Shown: one piece after another, positions 27,467-35,779 of the stretch | How positions within the stretch are numbered: the first letter of the stretch is position 1 | Layout: every line of letters starts with the position of its first letter | Assembly (NCBI RefSeq): GCF_945980375.1 | Contig: NZ_CAMFQO010000002.1 | Location: forward strand, 1-64,000 | Length of the DNA stretch: 64,000 bases | Source: an uncultured Eubacterium sp. | Lineage (GTDB): Bacteria; Bacillota; Clostridia; Oscillospirales; Acutalibacteraceae | Direction of reading: 5' to 3' | Notes under the pieces: model-generated | Databases searched by the model: none | The model's input: the letters and a program-made list of their open reading frames with translations, nothing else | What the model was told of the DNA's origin: nothing | Program-made: the position numbers and the translations under genes

Positions 27467-28309
27467 ATGGCGAAAATGTCAGGACTCGGCAAGGGGCTCG
27501 GTGCTCTTATGCTGGAAAATAACACAGACAGTATGGTGTCTACAAGCACCTTAAGCATTAACGAAATTGTTCCAAACAAGGAGCAACCGCGTAAAACATT
27601 TGACGAAACTGCACTTGCGGAGCTTGCGGATTCTATCCGTCAGCACGGCGTGCTTCAGCCCTTGCTGGTACGCCCTCTTGCAAACGGCGGATACCAGCTT
27701 GTTGCAGGTGAACGCAGGTGGAGGGCAAGCCGTATGGCAGAGCTCAAGGAGGTTCCCGTAATAATCAAGGAGCTTTCCGACACCGAGGCTATGGAAATAG
27801 CCATCATTGAAAACCTGCAAAGAGAGGACCTTAACCCTATTGAAGAGGCGGAGGGCTTGCAGGCACTTATTGACAAATGCGGATACACTCAGGAGGAGGT
27901 TGCCGTTTCTGTCGGAAAGTCAAGACCTGCGATTACAAATTCTTTGCGACTTCTTAAACTGCCCCAAGAGGTAAGAGATATGGCAAAGGACGGCGTTATT
28001 TCCGCCGGTCACGCAAGGGCATTGCTTGCATTTGACAATCAGCCTATGATGATTGAATGTGCAAAGCAGATTGTACCTAAAAAGCTGACGGTAAGAGATG
28101 TGGAAAAAATGGCAAAGCGCCCTGCAAGGGCAAGCGAGCCTAAGCGCACCCAAAGACGCGACAGCTTTTACGACGAGGTTGAGCTTTCGCTCAGCGAGGC
28201 ACTCGGCACAAAGGTAAAGGTATACAACGGCAGAAGCAAGGGCACACTTGAAATAGAATTTTATACCCTTGATGACCTAAAAAATATTGCAAATGCGATT
28301 GCAAAGTAA
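27467..28309 (+). CDS. parB: Chromosome partitioning protein ParB/Spo0J
   Basis: Loads at parS as a CTP-dependent clamp and stimulates ParA. 280 residues. The N-terminal ParA-contact peptide GLGKGLGALM is present; the CTP domain has GERRWRASR and ENLQREDLNPIEEAE; the helix-turn-helix includes TQEEVAVSVGKSRPAITNSLRLL; a C-terminal dimer domain follows. ATG after AGGAGG. The matching parS sites are at 25267 and 25301. Confidence 0.96.
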   Translation: MAKMSGLGKGLGALMLENNTDSMVSTSTLSINEIVPNKEQPRKTFDETALAELADSIRQHGVLQPLLVRPLANGGYQLVAGERRWRASRMAELKEVPVIIKELSDTEAMEIAIIENLQREDLNPIEEAEGLQALIDKCGYTQEEVAVSVGKSRPAITNSLRLLKLPQEVRDMAKDGVISAGHARALLAFDNQPMMIECAKQIVPKKLTVRDVEKMAKRPARASEPKRTQRRDSFYDEVELSLSEALGTKVKVYNGRSKGTLEIEFYTLDDLKNIANAIAK

Positions 28310-28348
28310 TATAATACATATTTGAAAATAATTTGTAGGAGAACGACT

Positions 28349-29635
28349 ATGTTAGATATTAAATTTGTCCGTGAAAATCCGGAGCTTGTTAAGGAAAACA
28401 TCAAAAAGAAATTTCAGGAGCATAAGCTTAACCTTGTGGACGAGGTTATTGCTCTTGATGAGGAGCGCCGTACCGTTATTTCAAGAGCGGACGAGCTCAG
28501 AGCAAACAGAAACAAGATTTCAAAGGAAATCGGTGCTTTGATGGCACAGGGCAAAAAGGAAGAGGGTATGGCTCTTAAAGAGCAGGTTACCGCACAGGCA
28601 AAGGAGCTTGAGGAGCTTGCTGCAAGAGAAACCGAGCTTAACAACGAGGTTACTCAAAGAATGATGATGATTCCAAACATTATTGACGAGTCTGTGCCTA
28701 TCGGTAAGGACGACAGCGAAAATGTTGAGGTTAAAAGATACGGCGAGCCTGTTGTTCCTGATTACGAAATCCCTTATCATACCGATATTATGGAAACCTT
28801 TGACGGTATTGATATGGAGGCTGCCGGCAGAGTTGCAGGTAACGGCTTTTACTACCTTATGGGTGACATTGCAAGGCTTCATTCGGCAGTTATCAGCTAC
28901 GCGCGTGACTTTATGATTGACCGTGGCTTCACATACTGCATTCCACCGTATATGATTCGCTCAAACGTTGTTACAGGTGTTATGAGCTTTGAGGAAATGG
29001 ATGCAATGATGTACAAGATTGAGGGCGAGGATCTGTACCTTATAGGAACATCGGAGCACTCTATGATAGGCAAGTTTATCGACACAATTACACCGGAGGA
29101 AAAGCTTCCTCTCACACTCACATCATATTCCCCTTGCTTCCGTAAGGAAAAGGGTGCTCACGGCATTGAGGAGCGCGGTGTGTACAGAATTCATCAGTTT
29201 GAAAAGCAGGAAATGGTTGTTGTTTGCAAGCCTGAGGAGTCTATGTACTGGTTTGACCAGCTGTGGCAGAACACAGTTGATTTGTTCCGTTCGCTTGACA
29301 TTCCCGTTCGTACACTTGAGTGCTGCTCGGGCGACCTTGCAGACCTTAAGGTAAAGTCTGTTGATGTTGAGGCTTGGTCACCGAGACAGCAGAAATACTT
29401 TGAGGTTGGCTCATGCTCAAATCTTACAGACGCGCAGGCAAGACGCCTAAAGATAAGAGTTAAGGGCGAAAACGGCAATTATCTTGCTCACACCCTTAAC
29501 AACACAGTTGTTGCACCGCCGAGAATGTTGATTGCATTTTTGGAAAACAACCTTAACGCAGACGGCTCTGTTTCTATCCCTGAGGCATTGCGTATGTATA
29601 TGGGCGGCAAGGACAAAATTGTTCCCACAAGATAA
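28349..29635 (+). CDS. serS: Seryl-tRNA synthetase
   Basis: Class II synthetase that charges tRNA-Ser (and tRNA-Sec where present). 428 residues from the ATG at 28349 after TAGGAG; an upstream in-frame extension to 28322 lacks a site. N-terminal coiled-coil arm (about 30-105), then motif 2 FRKEKGAHG...GVYRIHQFEKQE and motif 3 around APPRMLIAFLENN. No T-box leader fits in the 39-nt gap after parB, so it is probably read from the par operon or a weak local promoter. Confidence 0.97.
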   Translation: MLDIKFVRENPELVKENIKKKFQEHKLNLVDEVIALDEERRTVISRADELRANRNKISKEIGALMAQGKKEEGMALKEQVTAQAKELEELAARETELNNEVTQRMMMIPNIIDESVPIGKDDSENVEVKRYGEPVVPDYEIPYHTDIMETFDGIDMEAAGRVAGNGFYYLMGDIARLHSAVISYARDFMIDRGFTYCIPPYMIRSNVVTGVMSFEEMDAMMYKIEGEDLYLIGTSEHSMIGKFIDTITPEEKLPLTLTSYSPCFRKEKGAHGIEERGVYRIHQFEKQEMVVVCKPEESMYWFDQLWQNTVDLFRSLDIPVRTLECCSGDLADLKVKSVDVEAWSPRQQKYFEVGSCSNLTDAQARRLKIRVKGENGNYLAHTLNNTVVAPPRMLIAFLENNLNADGSVSIPEALRMYMGGKDKIVPTR

Positions 29636-29658
29636 TTATAAGAAAAATTAAAAAAGCC

Positions 29659-29687
29659 TTGACAAATGACCTGATTGCAGATATAAT
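29659..29687 (+). promoter_or_regulatory. tRNA-Gly promoter
   Basis: TTGACA (29659-29664), 17-bp spacer, TATAAT (29682-29687): both consensus boxes exact. Transcription would start 5-8 nt before the mature tRNA. Confidence 0.93.
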
Positions 29688-29700
29688 ATGTTTTGCAATC

Positions 29701-29776
29701 GCGGATTTAGCTCATCCGGTAGAGCGTCACCTTGCCAAGGTGAAGGTAGCGAGTTCGAGTCTCGTAATCCGCTCCA
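29701..29776 (+). tRNA. tRNA-Gly (GCC)
   Basis: 76-nt cloverleaf with encoded CCA. Acceptor stem GCGGATT/AATCCGC (29701-29707 and 29766-29772), discriminator T, CCA at 29774-29776. The anticodon loop TTGCCAA has anticodon GCC for glycine. D-arm with GCTC and GAGC, and T-loop TTCGAGT, are present. Confidence 0.97.
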
Positions 29777-29781
29777 GAAAT

Positions 29782-29812
29782 AAAGGACCTGTCATCTGAC
29801 AGGTCCTTTATA
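29782..29812 (+). terminator. Terminator after tRNA-Gly
   Basis: Near-perfect 13-bp stem AAAGGACCTGTCA/TGACAGGTCCTTT (29782-29809), very small loop, then TTATATTG. It closes the single-gene tRNA unit. Confidence 0.88.
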
Positions 29813-29813
29813 T

Positions 29814-29945
29814 TGTCGATAAAGTGGGCTGAACCACGCCAAAAGAGGATATAAATGGCTCCCCTTATTGTAAGGGGAGCTGTTGAGCGAAGCGAAACTG
29901 AGGGGATAAAAAGCAGATTGAACATCGAGTTCAATCTGCTTTTGG
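29814..29945 (+). repeat. Modular hairpin repeat, copy R3 (full length, with terminator)
   Basis: Left arm TGTCGATAAAGTGGGCTGAA then CCACGCCAAAA (29814-29844); hairpin 1 GCTCCCCTTA-TTG-TAAGGGGAGC (29858-29880); hairpin 2 region GTTGAGCGAAGCGAAAC; end box TGAGGGGATAAAA; then a terminator-type stem AGCAGATTGAAC/GTTCAATCTGCT (29912-29940) with TTTT. Downstream, 29946-30074 has no gene; it holds small palindromes GGCG-TTTTT-CGCC and CGAGG-TAC-CCTCG, possibly further repeat material. Confidence 0.88.
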
Positions 29946-30074
29946 CGTTTTTCGCCTTTTGCTCGGTCGAGGTACCCTCGTACATCTTCCCTCGCAAAAT
30001 GCGAAATTCAGCTCCATTTCTCAACAATCTACCAGCTTGCCGAAATTTATAATTTGACTTTTTCGACACGCTGA

Positions 30075-30105
30075 AAAAACCTGTCGTTTGACAGGTTTTT
30101 TGTTT
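30075..30105 (+). terminator. Second terminator-like hairpin before lemA
   Basis: AAAAAACCTGTC/GACAGGTTTTTT stem (30075-30101) with a 4-nt loop and T-run. Confidence 0.85.
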
Positions 30106-30108
30106 TTC

Positions 30109-30137
30109 TTGAAAAATATATACTGTTGTGATATATT
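30109..30137 (+). promoter_or_regulatory. lemA promoter
   Basis: TTGAAA (30109-30114), 17-bp spacer, TATATT (30132-30137), 34 nt before the lemA ATG. Confidence 0.65.
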
Positions 30138-30170
30138 GAAATTGAACTAATATTTTAAGGGGGAGTTCAT

Positions 30171-30728
30171 ATGAAATATGCAATTATTGCCTTGGTGGTG
30201 CTTGTGGTGCTTATTGCAGTTTACATTGCATCAACCTACAACTCATTTGTAAAGGGTAAGAATTCGGTTGAGGAGGCATTCTCCACTATGGATGTTTACC
30301 TTAAGAAAAGATGGGATTTGATTCCGAATATTGTATCGTCTGTTAAGGCATATGCAAAGCACGAGGCTCAAACACTTGAAAATGTTATCGCCGCACGAAA
30401 CGGCGGTTATGCAAGCATGAATCCGCAGGAGAAGATTAAGGCAAATTCGGAATTGAACGAGGCAATCAAAAGCATCAACATTGTTGCCGAGCAGTATCCG
30501 CAGCTTAAGGCAAACGAAAACTTTATTGAGCTTAATTCACAGCTTAAAAAGACCGAGGAGGATATTGCAAACGCCCGCAAGTTTTACAATGCGGTTGTAA
30601 AATCCTTTAACAACAAGGTGGAGATGTTTCCGTCGAGCATTGTTGCGTCAATGTTCCACTTTGAAAAGAAGGAAATGTTTGTTGTTGACGACGAGAGCGA
30701 AAGAAAGGCTGTAAAGGTAGAGTTTTAA
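30171..30728 (+). CDS. lemA: LemA family membrane protein
   Basis: 185 residues. One N-terminal membrane helix (about 3-23) is followed by the LemA helical domain with its hallmark start YNSFVKGKNSVEEAFSTMDVYLKKRWDLIPN. The role of LemA proteins is not known. ATG after AAGGGGGAG. The stop TAA shares its last base with the ATG of the next gene, a DUF2207 protein, which is the common genomic partner of lemA. Confidence 0.94.
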   Translation: MKYAIIALVVLVVLIAVYIASTYNSFVKGKNSVEEAFSTMDVYLKKRWDLIPNIVSSVKAYAKHEAQTLENVIAARNGGYASMNPQEKIKANSELNEAIKSINIVAEQYPQLKANENFIELNSQLKKTEEDIANARKFYNAVVKSFNNKVEMFPSSIVASMFHFEKKEMFVVDDESERKAVKVEF

Positions 30729-32476
30729 TGAAAACACACTTTAAGCATGCAATAATTTGTATGATTATGGCTGTAATTGTCCTTATGCCTGTTACCTCCT
30801 TTGCCGAGGAGCAGGAGGTGTTCGACGACAGCTATTACTACAATTACGGCTATGAAAATTATGATTACGAAATATCTGCCTACGATATAGGTATTGTTGT
30901 TAATGAAGATAACTCGCTTGATGTTACCGAAAAAATTACTGCCTGCTTTAATGTTCCTAAGCACGGCATATTCAGATATATTCCGTATGTAAACACAGTT
31001 AAGCAGAGCGACGGCAGTATACAGAAAATCAAGTCAAGGGTAAGCGGTGTTGATGTCAGCGATAATTATGAAACATACACCGAAAACAACAATTATGTTA
31101 TCAAAATCGGTGACGCAGACACAACGATTACGGGCGAAAAGCAGTACACAATATCCTACACCTTTGATATGGGCAAGGACGCAAATGACGGCTTTGACGC
31201 TTTGTATTATAACATTATCGGCACCGGCTGGGATACAAGAATAAGCAACGTAAGCTTTACGATAACAATGCCGAATACCGATTTTAACACTGACAAGCTT
31301 TCGTTTTACATAGGAGAATACGGTAGCAACGACAGTAACGGCGTTGCCTACACGGTTAACGAAAACGTTATTAGCGGTACCGTTGACAGAGCGATTAATC
31401 CAAACGAGGCGTTAACCGTCACCCTGTTTCTTGACGAGGGATATTTCACCTTTAACTATGCCCTGCATTATACGGCATTAGCCCTGCTTGTGCTGATTCC
31501 GCTTATTGCTTTGGCTATTGTGTTTATTCTTTGGAAAAAATACGGCAAGGACAAAAAGATAGTTGATGTTGTCGAGTTTTATCCGCCTGAAAATATGAAC
31601 AGTGCCGAGGTTGCACTCTGGAGCAAGGGCAATGCAAGTCAAAATGACGTTATCGGATTGTTGATTGAGCTTGCCAACGAGGGCTACATCAATATTGAGG
31701 AAATAGAAAAACGGGGCATAAAAAAATCCTTTGAATGTAGAATTTCAAAGGCAAAGGATACATATACAGGTGACGACAGGCTTAAAGGTATGTTCTTTGA
31801 CGGCTTGTTCAAAAACGGCACAAGAAATACGGTTATGCTGTCCGACCTGGAGGAAAGCTTTTACAAGACAGTCAATTCTATTCGGCAAACGCTTAATATG
31901 GAAACGTCAAAGGTGTTTAACAACAAATCTCTGCTAATGAGGCTTGTCGGCTGGATAGCGGTTGTTGTCGGTGTTGCGGTTGATTTCCTTATTTTTAGGT
32001 CTGTGTTTGTGGGCAATGAAAGATTTGTTTTCTTCGGTATCGGCTTAATCATTTCACTGATTGCGTTTTGCTTTGCGTTCTTCATCAGGCAAAGAACAGA
32101 TGAGGGACACGATATAAAGCAAAAGATAAACGGCTTTAAGATTTTTCTTGAATCGGCAGAAAAGGAAAGGCTTGAGGCGTTGGTTGAGGAAAACCCAACA
32201 TATTTTTATGACATTTTGCCGTATGCCTATGTTTTAGGTGTGTCGGACAATTGGATAAAGAATTTTGAGGGCATTGCCGTTGAAAAGCCGAGCTGGTATT
32301 ACGGCAACGACTTTAACACAATGACAATGCTGTATTTTATGAACCGCACAATGACGGATATATCAAGGGCAATGGTGTCTGTTCCGTCCGATAATGCCTC
32401 GGGCGGAGGCTTTGGCGGTGGAGGCGGCGGCTTCTCCGGCGGTGGCTTTGGCGGCGGAGGCGGCGGAAGCTGGTAG
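30728..32476 (+). CDS. DUF2207 membrane protein with Gly-rich tail
   Basis: 582 residues. A signal peptide (about 1-26, VTSFAEE) is followed by an extracytoplasmic domain with the DUF2207 pattern (GIVVNEDNSLDVTEKI...KHGIFRYIP), a membrane helix near 240-262, a cytoplasmic domain, and two more helices near 400-445. The C-terminus is almost pure Gly with Phe and Ser, as often seen in this family. It overlaps lemA by 1 nt, so they are coupled. Function unknown; lemA-DUF2207 pairs are widespread in Gram-positives. Confidence 0.88.
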   Translation: MKTHFKHAIICMIMAVIVLMPVTSFAEEQEVFDDSYYYNYGYENYDYEISAYDIGIVVNEDNSLDVTEKITACFNVPKHGIFRYIPYVNTVKQSDGSIQKIKSRVSGVDVSDNYETYTENNNYVIKIGDADTTITGEKQYTISYTFDMGKDANDGFDALYYNIIGTGWDTRISNVSFTITMPNTDFNTDKLSFYIGEYGSNDSNGVAYTVNENVISGTVDRAINPNEALTVTLFLDEGYFTFNYALHYTALALLVLIPLIALAIVFILWKKYGKDKKIVDVVEFYPPENMNSAEVALWSKGNASQNDVIGLLIELANEGYINIEEIEKRGIKKSFECRISKAKDTYTGDDRLKGMFFDGLFKNGTRNTVMLSDLEESFYKTVNSIRQTLNMETSKVFNNKSLLMRLVGWIAVVVGVAVDFLIFRSVFVGNERFVFFGIGLIISLIAFCFAFFIRQRTDEGHDIKQKINGFKIFLESAEKERLEALVEENPTYFYDILPYAYVLGVSDNWIKNFEGIAVEKPSWYYGNDFNTMTMLYFMNRTMTDISRAMVSVPSDNASGGGFGGGGGGFSGGGFGGGGGGSW

Positions 32477-32496
32477 CCTCAAAAATTTCATAGCAG

Positions 32497-33312
32497 CTAT
32501 TTTATTATCATTTCTATGCCGTGGGCGATTCCGTCCTCGGCATTTGATTTTGTAATATACTTTGCGTGAGCCTTGCACTCCTGTGTTGCGTTGCCCATTG
32601 CAAATCCGTACTTGCAAAAATCAAGCATTTCGCAATCATTACCTGCGTCGCCGAATGCCATACATTCATCCGCGGTAATTCCAAGCACCCTGCACATTCC
32701 CTCAAGTGCGGTACCCTTGTTTACATTTTTTCGTGTAAACTCCATGCTTGTCGGCAGAGATGACGCAAGATATATTTCGTCAAAGCCCGACAGGTAATTC
32801 CAACAGTTTTCGTAATCCTGTCTGTCATCAAAATAAACGGTGAGCTTTTCAATATCCTTTTTGTTAAGGGCTTGCTTTAGGCTTTCAACCCCTGTCATCT
32901 GCCCCATAAGAGTGTCAACAAATTTTTGAGGCAAGGCATCCTTTGGAAAAAATTCACCCTTGTCGGTTTGGTAGTAGCTGACGCCGTCAACATAAACCTC
33001 AAGAAATGCAGGCATTTTGTCAAGGGTACAGAGCACCTCCCTGCAAAAGCTCCAAGGCATAAAGGATTTGTATATTGTTTTTTTGCTTCGTCTGTCGTAC
33101 ACTCCTGCACCGTTTGAATAAATGATGTAATCTATCTCGGGCACCTGCTCGCACACATCGCCGATAATTGCCAGGGTTCTGCCGGTTGCAATGCTGATTT
33201 TGGCACCTCGGTCGTGAGCGAGCCTTAATGCTTCCTTTGTTTTTTGTGTAACGGTCATATGGTCGGCAGACATAAGAGTTCCGTCCAAATCAAGAGCAAT
33301 AAGCTTCACCAT
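32497..33312 (-). CDS. Cof-type HAD hydrolase
   Basis: 271-residue phosphatase of HAD subfamily IIB. Motif I LDLDGTL with nucleophile and acid Asp, motif II IATGRT, and C-terminal motif IV AFGDAGNDCEML, followed by GFAMGNA. Members act on sugar phosphates, FMN-like compounds or nucleotides; the substrate cannot be read here. ATG at 33312 after AAAGGAG at slightly long spacing. It is convergent with the DUF2207 gene, with only 20 nt between them and no clear terminator. Confidence 0.9.
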   Translation of the reverse strand: MVKLIALDLDGTLMSADHMTVTQKTKEALRLAHDRGAKISIATGRTLAIIGDVCEQVPEIDYIIYSNGAGVYDRRSKKTIYKSFMPWSFCREVLCTLDKMPAFLEVYVDGVSYYQTDKGEFFPKDALPQKFVDTLMGQMTGVESLKQALNKKDIEKLTVYFDDRQDYENCWNYLSGFDEIYLASSLPTSMEFTRKNVNKGTALEGMCRVLGITADECMAFGDAGNDCEMLDFCKYGFAMGNATQECKAHAKYITKSNAEDGIAHGIEMIIK

Positions 33313-33383
33313 TTTCTGTTAAATCTCCTTTGTACAATTCATTATATCATACACCAAATATTGCAGATTATCAACCATTGCCT

Positions 33384-33662
33384 TAGCCTAACAGTATCCG
33401 AACCTAATAGCCTAAAGTAAGGTAATTATGGTATCTGTCGCCATTTTTTGCCTTGATATACGGCAGTATAACTTCGTCAAAGAAATGACGACAGCTACAC
33501 AAACTAACTCACTTTAGGTGCGTAGCAGTTTATATTAAACAAATTTTTAATTAGACAAGGCATATTTTTAATTGCATACTTGCGTATTCAATTAAAAATT
33601 AACGCAGTATAATCGTAAATTTGTTAATATAAACCTAATTTTGTTCGAATACTGTTAGGCTA
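33384..33662. repeat. MITE-like element with 20-bp terminal inverted repeats
   Basis: TAGCCTAACAGTATCCGAAC (33384-33403) and its complement at 33643-33662 match at 19 of 20 bases. Inside, more inverted pairs nest: GTTTATATTAAACAAATTT (33528-33546) with AAATTTGTTAATATAAAC (33617-33634), CCTAAAGT with ACTTTAGG (33411, 33511), CTGTCG with CGACAG (33435, 33488), and a hairpin at 33563-33598. No ORF. It is either a miniature inverted-repeat element or a large structured RNA upstream of xpt. The gap 33313-33777 holds no gene. Confidence 0.75.
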
Positions 33663-33713
33663 TTTGCAAAAAAGTTAAAAAAGTTAAAAAAGTGTATCAA
33701 ACATAAAAAAATG

Positions 33714-33742
33714 TTGAATTTTGCAAAGATATAATATATTAT
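33714..33742 (+). promoter_or_regulatory. xpt promoter
   Basis: TTGAAT (33714-33719), 17-bp spacer, TATTAT (33737-33742). It would give a leader of about 30 nt, too short for a purine riboswitch; none is visible upstream either. Confidence 0.6.
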
Positions 33743-33777
33743 ATAAGCGTGACAAAACTATGTTAGGTGGTACAGCT

Positions 33778-34356
33778 ATGGATTTGCTAAAGAAGAAAAT
33801 TCTTGAAGAAGGACAGGTTTATGCCGGAAACATCCTTAAAGTAGACTGCTTTCTTAACCACCAGATCGACTGCGGCTTTTTGGCTGAGGTAGGTAAGGAA
33901 TTTCATAGACTGTATAAAGATGAGGGCATCAATAAGGTTCTGACAATCGAGGCATCAGGTATTGCTATCGGTACTATGGTTGCGCAGGAATTTGGGTGTC
34001 CTTTAGTTTTTGCAAAGAAAAACAAAACAAAAAACATTGCAGGCGATGTTTATACCGCACAGGTTGAGTCCTTTACTCACGGCACCACCTATAACATTAT
34101 GGTCAGCAAAAAATTTCTTAACCCCGGTGACAAGGTGCTTATTGTTGACGACTTTCTTGCCATAGGCAACGCGCTTAAGGGGCTGATAAGTCTTGTTAAG
34201 GAAAGCGGTGCAGAGCTTGTGGGCTGCGGCACGGTTATCGAAAAGGGCTATCAGCACGGCGGCGACGAGCTTCGTGCCGAGGGCATAAGGGTAGAAAGCC
34301 TTGCTATTATTGAATCTATGGACGCCGACAAGGGCGAGGTAGTTTTCAGAAATTAG
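33778..34356 (+). CDS. xpt: Xanthine phosphoribosyltransferase
   Basis: Converts xanthine and PRPP to XMP (purine salvage). 192 residues, matching B. subtilis Xpt (194). The start MDLLKKKILEEGQV and the PRPP motif VLIVDDFLAIGNAL are typical. I use the ATG at 33778 after AGGTGG; a longer TTG-started reading from 33721 would begin upstream of the -10 box. First gene of a purine uptake and salvage cluster running to hpt. Unlike in Bacillus, no guanine riboswitch precedes it. Confidence 0.94.
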   Translation: MDLLKKKILEEGQVYAGNILKVDCFLNHQIDCGFLAEVGKEFHRLYKDEGINKVLTIEASGIAIGTMVAQEFGCPLVFAKKNKTKNIAGDVYTAQVESFTHGTTYNIMVSKKFLNPGDKVLIVDDFLAIGNALKGLISLVKESGAELVGCGTVIEKGYQHGGDELRAEGIRVESLAIIESMDADKGEVVFRN

Positions 34357-34362
34357 GTTATT

Positions 34363-34376
34363 AGACGGAAACGTCT
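34363..34376 (+). other. Small GNRA-loop hairpin between xpt and the BMP gene
   Basis: AGACG-GAAA-CGTCT in the mRNA. Short and without a T-run, so not a terminator; possibly an mRNA processing or stability element. Confidence 0.4.
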
Positions 34377-34414
34377 GTAATATAAATCATTTTTATAAAA
34401 CGGAGGAAACACAA

Positions 34415-35674
34415 ATGAAAATCACAAAAAGAGTTTTGGCTGTTATCCTTGCCGCTTTGTTTGCAGTAGCTGCATTTGCAGGCTGCTCAGCAGCAACTGA
34501 CGGCGAGGGCGAGAGCAATGCAAACGCAAAGACTGTTAAGTTTGGTTTGATTACTCTTCACGATGAAAACTCAACCTACGACAAGAACTTTATTTCTGCT
34601 GCTGTTGAGGCTGCAGAGGCTTGCGGTGTTGAGCTTGTTCAGAAGAACAACATTGAAGAAGGTCAGGCTGCTTACGAGGCTGCTGCAGAGCTTGTTGACG
34701 AGGGCTGCAATCTTATCCTTGCAGACAGCTTCGGTCACGAGGATTATCTCATCCAGGCTGCAAAGGACTTCCCTGAGGTACAGTTCCTTCACGCAACAGG
34801 TACAAAGGCTCACACAGAAGGTCTTTCAAACTTCCACAATGCATTTGCCGCAATCTACGAGGGCAGATTCCTTGCAGGTGTTGCTGCAGGTGAAAAGCTC
34901 AACGAGATGATCGAGGCAAAGAAGATTACTGCTGACAAGGCAAAGATGGGCTATGTAGGTGCTTACACTTACGCAGAGGTTATCTCTGGCTACACATCAT
35001 TCTACTTGGGTGCAAAGAGCGTTTGCCCAACAGTAACAATGGAGGTTTCATTCACAGGCTCTTGGTATGATGAAACTGCAGAAAAGGAAGCTGCTCAAAA
35101 GCTTATCAACAACGGCTGCGTACTTATTTCACAGCACGCTGACTCAATGGGTGCTCCTACTGCATGCGAAAAGGCAGGCGTACCAAACGTTTCATACAAC
35201 GGTTCAACAGAATCTGCTTGTCCTGAAACATTCATCGTTTCATCAAGAATCAACTGGGCTCCTTACTATGAGCATTGCATCAAGGCTCTTCAAGAGGGCA
35301 AGGAAATTGAAACTGATTTCGTTGGTACAGTAGCTGACAATTCAGTTTGCCTTACAGATTTCGGTGCAAAGGCTCCTGCTGCAAAGACTGCAGAATCAGT
35401 TGAGGCTGCAAAGAAGGGCTTGGCTGACGGTTCAATCCACGTATTTGATACATCAACATTTACTGTTACAGTAACAGCTGACAAGAACGTAAATGCAAAG
35501 GTTGACGCTGACGGTCACCTCACAAGCTATATGGCAGATGTAAATTCAGATGCTAACTATGAGGCAGATACAGAGGTTGTATCAGACGGCTATTTCCACG
35601 AGTCAGAGTACCGTTCAGCTCCATACTTCGATCTTCAGATTGACGGTATCGAATTGCTTGACGTTGCATTCTAA
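34415..35674 (+). CDS. BMP-family nucleoside-binding lipoprotein of an ABC transporter
   Basis: 419 residues. Lipoprotein signal with lipobox FAGC (Cys about 24), then the BMP/PnrA substrate-binding fold (VKFGLITLHDENSTYDKNF...). BMP proteins bind purine nucleosides (PnrA, B. subtilis NupN/YufN). The following genes encode the ATPase and two permeases, and xpt and hpt flank the set. This supports purine nucleoside or base import. ATG after CGGAGG. Codon use is strongly biased toward a few frequent codons (GCT, GCA, GAG, TTC), as expected of an abundant protein. Confidence 0.92.
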   Translation: MKITKRVLAVILAALFAVAAFAGCSAATDGEGESNANAKTVKFGLITLHDENSTYDKNFISAAVEAAEACGVELVQKNNIEEGQAAYEAAAELVDEGCNLILADSFGHEDYLIQAAKDFPEVQFLHATGTKAHTEGLSNFHNAFAAIYEGRFLAGVAAGEKLNEMIEAKKITADKAKMGYVGAYTYAEVISGYTSFYLGAKSVCPTVTMEVSFTGSWYDETAEKEAAQKLINNGCVLISQHADSMGAPTACEKAGVPNVSYNGSTESACPETFIVSSRINWAPYYEHCIKALQEGKEIETDFVGTVADNSVCLTDFGAKAPAAKTAESVEAAKKGLADGSIHVFDTSTFTVTVTADKNVNAKVDADGHLTSYMADVNSDANYEADTEVVSDGYFHESEYRSAPYFDLQIDGIELLDVAF

Positions 35675-35697
35675 TAATCCTTAATTCATAACACTAC

Positions 35698-35723
35698 CCG
35701 TGGCGGAGGCGACTCCGTCACGG
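35698..35723 (+). other. Intercistronic hairpin after the BMP gene
   Basis: An 11-bp stem CCGTGGCGGAG/CTCCGTCACGG is closed by a GCGA tetraloop. A weak U-rich stretch follows, not a run. It may end part of the transcripts or protect the lipoprotein mRNA, giving more binding protein than transporter core. Confidence 0.75.
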
Positions 35724-35779
35724 TATAGTTATTTTATGATGAGCATATTTTTAATTCTTTTATGATAAACGAGGTCGCC

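Noticed and set aside
29855-30052. 65-codon frame in repeat copy R3
   Set aside because: Made of repeat hairpins and terminator sequence, without a ribosome site.
32395-32475. Gly-rich repeat DNA at the end of the DUF2207 gene
   Set aside because: Low-complexity tails of this kind are normal in the family and not a separate repeat element.
33663-33777. Guanine riboswitch upstream of xpt
   Set aside because: I looked for the conserved aptamer core and found none; the promoter leaves about 30 nt of leader.
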